DNA of 64,000 nucleotides from Pseudomonadota bacterium (GTDB lineage Bacteria > Pseudomonadota > Gammaproteobacteria > Acidithiobacillales > Acidithiobacillaceae), in assembly GCA_021821885.1 (NCBI GenBank), contig JAKARO010000001.1, positions 62,001 through 126,000 of the forward strand, given 5' to 3'. The notes beneath the pieces were generated by a model that saw nothing but the letters and a program-made list of their open reading frames with translations, was not told where the DNA came from and searched no databases. Below, piece after piece: positions 58,487 through 64,000 of this stretch. The translations under genes and the position numbers were made by a program. Positions within the stretch are counted from its first letter, which is position 1. Every line of letters starts with the position of its first letter.

Positions 58487-58492
58487 TATAAT
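58487..58492 (+). promoter_or_regulatory. -10 element of the H+-ATPase gene
   Basis: A perfect TATAAT lies 30 bases upstream of the ATPase ATG in the divergent panD/ATPase gap (58319-58521). The -35 region 16-18 bases upstream does not match TTGACA, so an activator may be needed. Single-element match only. Confidence 0.4.
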
Positions 58493-58521
58493 GTGGGTAC
58501 AAGTCATGGAGAATACAGAAA

Positions 58522-60822
58522 ATGGCCGCTAACCACTGTTCCGGCCTGAGCGGCCAGGAAGCCCAGGCCCTTCTCAGGCAGTATGGGCCCAATGTCATAG
58601 AAAGTCCGAGGCAGCGTCCCTTTTACGCGCTACTGCTCCGGTTCTGGGCTCCAGTTCCATGGATGCTCGAGCTGGCTCTTGTACTGGAAATGGTTCTTGG
58701 GAAATGGCCGGAAGCTGCCATTATCGGCCTGCTTCTTCTGTTTAATGGCATGCTGGGATTTTCACAGGAGCGCCGGGCACAGGTTGCCCTGGAACTTCTG
58801 CGTGAACGGTTGCACATCCAGAGCCGGGTATGCCGGGATGGCCGCTGGATGACCCTGCCTGCTGCAGGGCTGGTCCCGGGAGACCTGGTCTACCTGCGGA
58901 TGGGGGATATTGCCCCTGCAGATCTCCGTATTCTTAGCGGGCAGCTGCTGGTGGATGAATCCGCCCTCACGGGGGAATCGCTTCCTGTCGAACGCGAAGC
59001 CGACGGCTCTGTCTATTCGGCCTCCATCATCCGGCGGGGAGAAGCCTCAGCACATGTTGTTGCCACGGGGGGCAGAAGCTATTTTGGCAAAACGGCAGAG
59101 CTGGTGCGGACGGCCGGGGCCAAAAGCCATCTGGAAATGCTGGTGCTTTCCATCGTGCGCTACCTCGTAGCAATGGACGTGATTCTGGTGGCGGCGATTC
59201 TGGTGGCAGCCGTCTGGACGTCCACTCCCCTGGGAGAAATATTGCCCTTTGCCCTGATCCTTCTCGTTGCGTCCGTTCCGGTTGCGCTACCTGCCACCTT
59301 TACGCTCGCCACGGCCATGTCATCCATGCATCTCACCCGGCAGGGCATCCTCGTAACCCGGCTGGCGGCTATCGAGGAAGCCGCCGCCATGAGCGATCTC
59401 TGCAGCGACAAGACCGGTACCCTTACCCAGAACCGGCTGGACCTGTCTGGGGTCCGGAGTTTTATGGATCCTCCCGATGAGGGGCATATCCTGGCAATGG
59501 CGGCACTGGCGAGCGATTCAGCTACCCAGGATCCTATTGATCTGGCCATTCTGGCAGCCGTTGCAGAGAGGTCTCCCCCGCTTCCCGAACGGACAGCTTT
59601 TGTTCCGTTTGATCCTGCAACCAAGCGATCAGAAGCAGAGTTTGTATGCCACGGAGAATCCTGGAAGGTCATGAAAGGTGCCCCGGGAGTGATTGCCGGG
59701 CTCTGCCAGACTGTCGGAAATTCCTGGGAAAAAGAAGTGGAAGATCTGGCCGCGACTGGAGCCAGGGTGCTGGCGGTAGCGGCCGGTCCAGCGGACCGGA
59801 TCGCACTGCTGGGGCTTTTGGCCCTGGCGGATCCTCTGCGGGGGGACGCCGTGGATCTGGTCCGGCGTCTGGAGAGTATGGGCATCCAGGTTCGGATGGT
59901 ATCGGGCGATGCCCCTGCCACGGCTTCCCATGTGGCAGAGGCCCTGGGCCTCAAGGGGCGAACCTGTGGACGGAGTGCCTTGCAGGAAGACTGTGGGGTA
60001 TATGCGGGCGTGTTCCCAGAAGACAAGTTCCATCTGGTTCAGAACCTCCAGAAACGGGGCCGGATTGTGGGGATGACCGGAGACGGTGTGAACGACGCCC
60101 CTGCCCTTCGCCAGGCAGAAATGGGAGTTGCGGTGCAGAATGCCACTGATGTGGCCAAGGCGGCTGCCAGCCTGGTTCTTATGCAGCCCGGGCTTCAGGG
60201 CGTCGTGACGGCTGTGGAAACCGGGCGCCGGGTCTACCAGCGGATGCTGACCTATACCCTTAACAAGATTGTCAAGGTTTTCCAGGTGGCACTCTTTCTT
60301 GGGCTGGGGTTCCTGTTTTTCCACCGGTTTGTCGTAAGCCCGCTCCAGGTGCTGCTCCTCCTTTTTGCCAACGATTTCGTCACGATGTCTCTCGCCGGAG
60401 ACCATGTGCGCCCCTCCCCCCGCCCCGACCGCTGGGACATCCGCGCGCTTGTGGGTGCGTCTCTGGTGGTAGCTATTGCGTGGCTGATCTATATTTTTCT
60501 GGTCTATGGAGCCGGCCAGGTGATGCGGCTTGGCCACCCGGCCTGCCAGAGTCTGGATTTTCTCGGTCTGGTTTTTTCGGGTCTTGCAAATGTCTTCCTG
60601 GTGCGGGAGCGGGGCCATCTTTGGGCCTCCCGTCCAGGGCGTTTCCTCGTCCTTGCCACAGTGGTGGATATCGCCGTCGTCAGCCTGATGGCCTGGGCAG
60701 GATGGCTGATGGCCATGCTGCCGGTGGGTGCCATCCTCGGACTGCTGCTGGTAACCCTGATGTACACACTTTTGCTGGACCAGATCAAGGTCCCTGTCCT
60801 GCGCTACCTGCAAGTGGCTTGA
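58522..60822 (+). CDS. plasma-membrane proton-efflux P-type ATPase (type IIIA)
   Basis: 766 residues. It has a short N-terminal cytoplasmic part, helices 1-2 (about 47-80), actuator motif TGES (150-153), helices 3-4 with VASVPVALPATFTLA, the phosphorylation motif D296-KTGT, a nucleotide domain (VMKGAPG), hinge MTGDGVNDAPALRQA and six C-terminal helices. PVALPA and the short N and C tails match H+-exporting ATPases of plants, fungi and archaea rather than metal pumps; no CPC or metal-binding domain is present. In an acidophile it would help keep the cytoplasm near neutral (inference). Confidence 0.9.
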   Translation: MAANHCSGLSGQEAQALLRQYGPNVIESPRQRPFYALLLRFWAPVPWMLELALVLEMVLGKWPEAAIIGLLLLFNGMLGFSQERRAQVALELLRERLHIQSRVCRDGRWMTLPAAGLVPGDLVYLRMGDIAPADLRILSGQLLVDESALTGESLPVEREADGSVYSASIIRRGEASAHVVATGGRSYFGKTAELVRTAGAKSHLEMLVLSIVRYLVAMDVILVAAILVAAVWTSTPLGEILPFALILLVASVPVALPATFTLATAMSSMHLTRQGILVTRLAAIEEAAAMSDLCSDKTGTLTQNRLDLSGVRSFMDPPDEGHILAMAALASDSATQDPIDLAILAAVAERSPPLPERTAFVPFDPATKRSEAEFVCHGESWKVMKGAPGVIAGLCQTVGNSWEKEVEDLAATGARVLAVAAGPADRIALLGLLALADPLRGDAVDLVRRLESMGIQVRMVSGDAPATASHVAEALGLKGRTCGRSALQEDCGVYAGVFPEDKFHLVQNLQKRGRIVGMTGDGVNDAPALRQAEMGVAVQNATDVAKAAASLVLMQPGLQGVVTAVETGRRVYQRMLTYTLNKIVKVFQVALFLGLGFLFFHRFVVSPLQVLLLLFANDFVTMSLAGDHVRPSPRPDRWDIRALVGASLVVAIAWLIYIFLVYGAGQVMRLGHPACQSLDFLGLVFSGLANVFLVRERGHLWASRPGRFLVLATVVDIAVVSLMAWAGWLMAMLPVGAILGLLLVTLMYTLLLDQIKVPVLRYLQVA

Positions 60823-60973
60823 TGGACGTCTGGAACCCGGCAGTTCCTGGACCGGCATATTCCCGGAATGGAGAACAGGAACAGGAGATACCCGGAGGGG
60901 GTCCCTGGCAGAGGGCTTTTCAGGTTAAAATGGCACTTTTGTTCGCCAGGATCACAACAGGAAGGAAGCCGCC

Positions 60974-62641
60974 ATGGCCCAGTATGTTTTTACGATGAAC
61001 CATCTCAGCAAGGTGGTTCCCCCCAAACGGGTTCTGCTGAAAGACGTTTCCCTGTCCTTTTTCCCTGGCGCAAAAATTGGTGTTCTGGGACTCAATGGTG
61101 CCGGCAAGTCTACCCTCCTCAAAATCATGGCGGGCGTAGACACAAATTACGAGGGGGAGGCGAGCCCCATGCCGGGGATCAGGATTGGCTACCTGTCCCA
61201 GGAGCCGCAGCTGGACCCGCAAAGAACCGTGCGGGAAGCTGTAGAAGAGGGTCTAGGTGAAATTTTTGGCGCCCAGAAAGCACTGGAAGCCGTATACGCG
61301 GCTTACGCCGAGCCAGAAGCCGATTTTGATGCACTGGCGGCGGAGCAGGCGAGACTGGAAGCCATTATCGCCGCCAGTGACGGCCACCAGGCCGGACAGC
61401 AGATGGAAGTGGCCGCGGATGCGCTACGTCTGCCCCCCTGGGATGCAGTTGTAGGAAATCTCTCTGGCGGAGAAAAAAGGCGGATTGCCCTATGCCGTCT
61501 GCTGATCAGCCGACCGGACATGCTCCTGCTGGATGAACCCACCAACCACCTCGATGCCGAATCAGTGGAATGGCTTGAGCAGTTTCTCCAGCGTTTCCCC
61601 GGGACTGTGGTGGCCGTTACCCATGACCGGTATTTTCTGGACAATGCTGCGGAATGGATCCTGGAACTGGACCGCGGACAGGGTATCCCATGGAAGGGCA
61701 ACTATTCCTCCTGGCTTGAGCAGAAAGAGAAGCGTCTGGAACTGGAAGCCCGCACTGAGGCTGCCCGGATAAAAGCCATGAAACAGGAACTGGAATGGGT
61801 ACGCCAGAGTGCGAAAGGGCGGCAGAGCAAGAGCAAGGCCCGTCTCTCCCGTTTCGAGGAGCTGAGTTCCTACGAATACCAGACCCGGAATGAAACCCAG
61901 GAAATTTTTATTCCGGTTGCGGAGCGCCTGGGGAATGAGGTAATAGAGTTCAAGGATGTGGCCAAGGGCTTCGGCGACCGGCTTCTTTTTGAAAACCTCA
62001 ATTTCAGGATCCCGCCAGGTGCGATTGTCGGGATTATCGGTCCCAATGGTGCGGGAAAATCCACCTTTTTCAGGCTGATTACGGGGCAGGAGCACCCGGA
62101 TGCCGGGGAGATAGTCCTTGGCCCTACCGTGCACCTGGCTTACGTAGACCAGTCACGGGATGCCCTGGATGGGAAAAAGAACGTGTGGGAAGAAATTTCC
62201 GGAGGGGTGGATATTCTCACCATAGGCCGGTTCGAGATTCCCTCCAGGGCCTATTGCGGCCGTTTCAACTTCAAGGGAGGCGACCAGCAGAAACTGGTGG
62301 GGCAGCTTTCGGGAGGGGAAAGAGGGAGACTGCATCTTGCCAAAACGCTGCTTTCCGGGGGGAACGTCCTGCTTCTGGATGAACCATCCAACGACCTGGA
62401 TGTGGAGACCCTGCGGGCTCTTGAGGACGCACTTCTGGAGTTTGCCGGTACTGTCATGGTCATTTCCCATGACCGCTGGTTTCTGGACCGCATCGCCACG
62501 CACATTATCGCCTTTGAGGGAGATGCCCATGTGGAATTTTTTGCGGGAAACTACCAGGAATATGAGGCCGACAAACGCCGCAGGCTGGGTGACGATGCGG
62601 CGCGACCGCACCGCCTCCGTTACAAGCCGGTAGCCCGGTAG
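60974..62641 (+). CDS. ettA: energy-dependent translational throttle protein EttA (ABC-F)
   Basis: ABC-F protein that binds the ribosomal E site and gates elongation by ATP/ADP ratio. 555 residues, no membrane segments. First cassette: GLNGAGKST near 39, LSGGEKRRIAL, LLLDEPTNHLD. A P-site interaction linker rich in Lys/Arg/Glu (about 250-305) follows, then the second cassette GPNGAGKST, LSGGERGRLHL, LLLDEPSNDLD. GGAAGGA is before the ATG. Confidence 0.96.
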   Translation: MAQYVFTMNHLSKVVPPKRVLLKDVSLSFFPGAKIGVLGLNGAGKSTLLKIMAGVDTNYEGEASPMPGIRIGYLSQEPQLDPQRTVREAVEEGLGEIFGAQKALEAVYAAYAEPEADFDALAAEQARLEAIIAASDGHQAGQQMEVAADALRLPPWDAVVGNLSGGEKRRIALCRLLISRPDMLLLDEPTNHLDAESVEWLEQFLQRFPGTVVAVTHDRYFLDNAAEWILELDRGQGIPWKGNYSSWLEQKEKRLELEARTEAARIKAMKQELEWVRQSAKGRQSKSKARLSRFEELSSYEYQTRNETQEIFIPVAERLGNEVIEFKDVAKGFGDRLLFENLNFRIPPGAIVGIIGPNGAGKSTFFRLITGQEHPDAGEIVLGPTVHLAYVDQSRDALDGKKNVWEEISGGVDILTIGRFEIPSRAYCGRFNFKGGDQQKLVGQLSGGERGRLHLAKTLLSGGNVLLLDEPSNDLDVETLRALEDALLEFAGTVMVISHDRWFLDRIATHIIAFEGDAHVEFFAGNYQEYEADKRRRLGDDAARPHRLRYKPVAR

Positions 62642-62718
62642 ACGGAGTGGCCCGGTTTGACGCATGCATACCGGTTGGTATTATGTGCTTTCCGGCCAAA
62701 AAACCTGAGGAGCAGTTT

Positions 62719-63318
62719 ATGGATGTTATTGAAGCGGTAAAACGAAGGCGCGCAACAAAAGCGTTTGATCCAAACCACAGAATTTCCGCGGAGGCAAAAC
62801 GGGTTCTCCTGGAGACCAGTGCACTTGCGCCCAGTGCCTACAACATCCAGCACTGGCGTGTGGTAGACGTGCAGGATTCGGCGGTCCGTGAAGACATCCG
62901 GAAGGTGGCATGGGGGCAGGCCCAGGTAACCGATGCATCGCTCCTTCTGGTCCTCTGTGCGGATCTGGATGCCTGGCAGGAGAATCCCCCGCGGTATTGG
63001 GCCACGGCCCCGCAGCCGGTCCAGGATTTTCTTCTGCCCAAGCTGGACGAGTATTACCGGGGAAAACCGCAGGTGGCCCGGGATGAAGCCATGCGCAGTC
63101 TGGGTCTTTTCGGCATGGCCCTGATGCTGGTAGCACAGGATCTGGGCTATGATTCCTGCCCCATGGACGGGTTTGATTTTGATGCGGTCGCCCGAATCAT
63201 TGGTCTTCCCGAGCACTATGCCATTGGCTACATGATCGCCATAGGCAGGGGAACTGGCAACAGCTGGGAGCGCAACCGGATTCCCGTAGCAGACTGGATA
63301 GTGGACAACCATTTCTAG
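62719..63318 (+). CDS. nitroreductase family protein
   Basis: 199-residue FMN-dependent oxidoreductase. N-terminal [16 protein letters not shown] is the FMN-phosphate site, [15 protein letters not shown] is typical, and the C-terminal part contains [16 protein letters not shown] lies eight bases before the ATG at 62719; an upstream frame from 62647 is rejected. Substrate unknown. Confidence 0.9.
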   Translation: MDVIEAVKRRRATKAFDPNHRISAEAKRVLLETSALAPSAYNIQHWRVVDVQDSAVREDIRKVAWGQAQVTDASLLLVLCADLDAWQENPPRYWATAPQPVQDFLLPKLDEYYRGKPQVARDEAMRSLGLFGMALMLVAQDLGYDSCPMDGFDFDAVARIIGLPEHYAIGYMIAIGRGTGNSWERNRIPVADWIVDNHF

Positions 63319-63325
63319 AGGAACT

Positions 63326-63348
63326 GCTCCGGCCGCGTCGGCTGGAGC
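63326..63348 (+). terminator. hairpin after the nitroreductase gene
   Basis: GCTCCGGCCG and CGGCTGGAGC form a 10-bp stem (one G-U pair) around a three-base loop, eight bases after the stop. No U-run follows, so an intrinsic terminator is uncertain. Confidence 0.35.
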
Positions 63349-63475
63349 GGTCAATCCTTCCACGGAAATCCGGATCGGGGTTTGCCTGCCCCGCCCACGC
63401 GGGGGAAATGCTGGCCTAGATTTATCGACTGCTTTGGGGCAGACTTTACAGTCAATGTCCAATCTTCGCGAGTCT

Positions 63476-63928
63476 ATGTCTGCCGCTAGCGTACATATCC
63501 TGGTTCTGCATGGCCCCAATCTCAACCTTCTTGGGGCCCGCCAGCCCGAACATTATGGTGCCACTACCCTGGGCCAGATTGAGGAAAATCTGGCCAGGCA
63601 GGCGGCAGACCTGGGATGGGAACTGAGCAGCAAACAGAGCAACGCCGAGCATGTGCTTGTCGATGCCGTGCAGGCTGCACCGGGCCAGGGAGTCCGTTTT
63701 ATTATTCTCAATCCGGCTGCATTCACCCATACCAGCATAGCCCTGCGGGATGCCCTGGCAGCTGTGGATATACCCTTCATCGAAGTGCACCTTTCCAACA
63801 TCCATGCCCGTGAGCCTTTCCGCAAGCATTCCTATTTTTCGGATCTGGCGCAGGGGGTGATCGCGGGGCTCGGTGCGGACGGTTATTATCTTGCCCTTCA
63901 AGCCATCCGCAGGCGCCTGCCTGGCTAG
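63476..63928 (+). CDS. aroQ: 3-dehydroquinate dehydratase, type II
   Basis: Shikimate-pathway dehydratase, dodecameric type II; about 150 residues. Motifs: [17 protein letters not shown] (catalytic Tyr and Arg), [16 protein letters not shown] and [17 protein letters not shown] (catalytic His). Starts at 63434, 63455 and 63476 are in frame with no strong ribosome site; 63476 ([13 protein letters not shown]) gives the usual length. Followed by accB, a very common aroQ-accB-accC order. Confidence 0.94.
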   Translation: MSAASVHILVLHGPNLNLLGARQPEHYGATTLGQIEENLARQAADLGWELSSKQSNAEHVLVDAVQAAPGQGVRFIILNPAAFTHTSIALRDALAAVDIPFIEVHLSNIHAREPFRKHSYFSDLAQGVIAGLGADGYYLALQAIRRRLPG

Positions 63929-63960
63929 AAAGGCCGCTCGACTCCAAAGGAAAAAAGCGC

Positions 63961-64000
63961 ATGGACATTCAATTCATCCGGCGACTGGCCGAATTGCTGG
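63961..64000 (+). CDS. accB: biotin carboxyl carrier protein of acetyl-CoA carboxylase (5' end only)
   Basis: The ATG at 63961 starts MDIQFIRRLAELL, the conserved BCCP N-terminus (MDIRKIKKLIELL in E. coli). AAAGGAAAA precedes it. Only 13 codons are in the window; identification rests on these and the aroQ context. Confidence 0.8.
   Translation, partial: MDIQFIRRLAELL

Overview
The window is a dense, moderately GC-rich stretch of bacterial chromosome around the replication origin. It has no rRNA, tRNA, CRISPR or insertion sequence that I could recognise. The gene content (two-helix NtrY/NtrX pair, seven-iron FdxA ferredoxin, ResB/CcsA System II cytochrome c maturation, a plant/fungal-type H+-pumping P-type ATPase, and lysM-smg-topA and thiE-hemL neighbourhoods) suggests a proteobacterium close to the Acidithiobacillus group, probably an acidophilic autotroph. 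The genus is inferred from gene content only, with no database search.

Layout. 1-9.4 kb (minus): mnmG (cut by the window edge), moaB, ntrY-ntrX, rsmB, fmt, def. 9.5-15.8 kb (plus): a LysM cell-wall protein, an apparent dprA remnant, smg, topA, fdxA and the division-site genes minC-minD-minE. 15.8-19.7 kb (minus): YgjP-like metallohydrolase, HIT protein, hemL, thiE, thiD, joined by 1-4 nt overlaps. 19.7-22.8 kb: two clusters of DnaA-box-like sequences, one left of an SDR gene and one between dnaA and dnaN, which look like a two-part oriC. 21.2-30.9 kb (plus): dnaA-dnaN-recF-gyrB, then an unusual 1161-residue fused flavin/Fe-S oxidoreductase resembling both subunits of NfnAB in one chain. 31-48.5 kb (minus): rng, maf, an envelope pair (OmpA-like plus DUF4398 lipoprotein), rlmH, rsfS, nadD, hsp20 with a sigma-32-type promoter, a lipid A acyltransferase, a ZnuA-like binding protein, mnmE-yidC-yidD-rnpA-rpmH, lysA-lptM-argH, a cytochrome b561-type protein, thrB, a DUF2782 protein and a LOG-family protein. 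48.6-64 kb: polA (+), K+ channel and engB (-), resB-ccsA (+), panD-MFS (-), H+-ATPase, ettA, nitroreductase, aroQ and the first codons of accB (+).

Most of the window is housekeeping: replication (dnaA, dnaN, recF, gyrB, topA, polA), segregation (three parS-like ParB sites at about 7 kb intervals left of oriC), cell division (min), translation and RNA modification (mnmG, mnmE, rsmB, fmt, def, rlmH, rsfS, rng, rnpA, rpmH, ettA), membrane biogenesis (yidC, yidD, lptM, acyltransferase) and cofactor synthesis (hemL, thiD, thiE, moaB, nadD, panD).

The points most worth following are the fused Nfn-like enzyme next to gyrB, the parS series embedded in coding sequence, the decayed dprA, the two-part origin, an NtrX without the sigma-54 GAFTGA loop, and the mnmE/mnmG cluster split by about 37 kb with the origin inside the gap.
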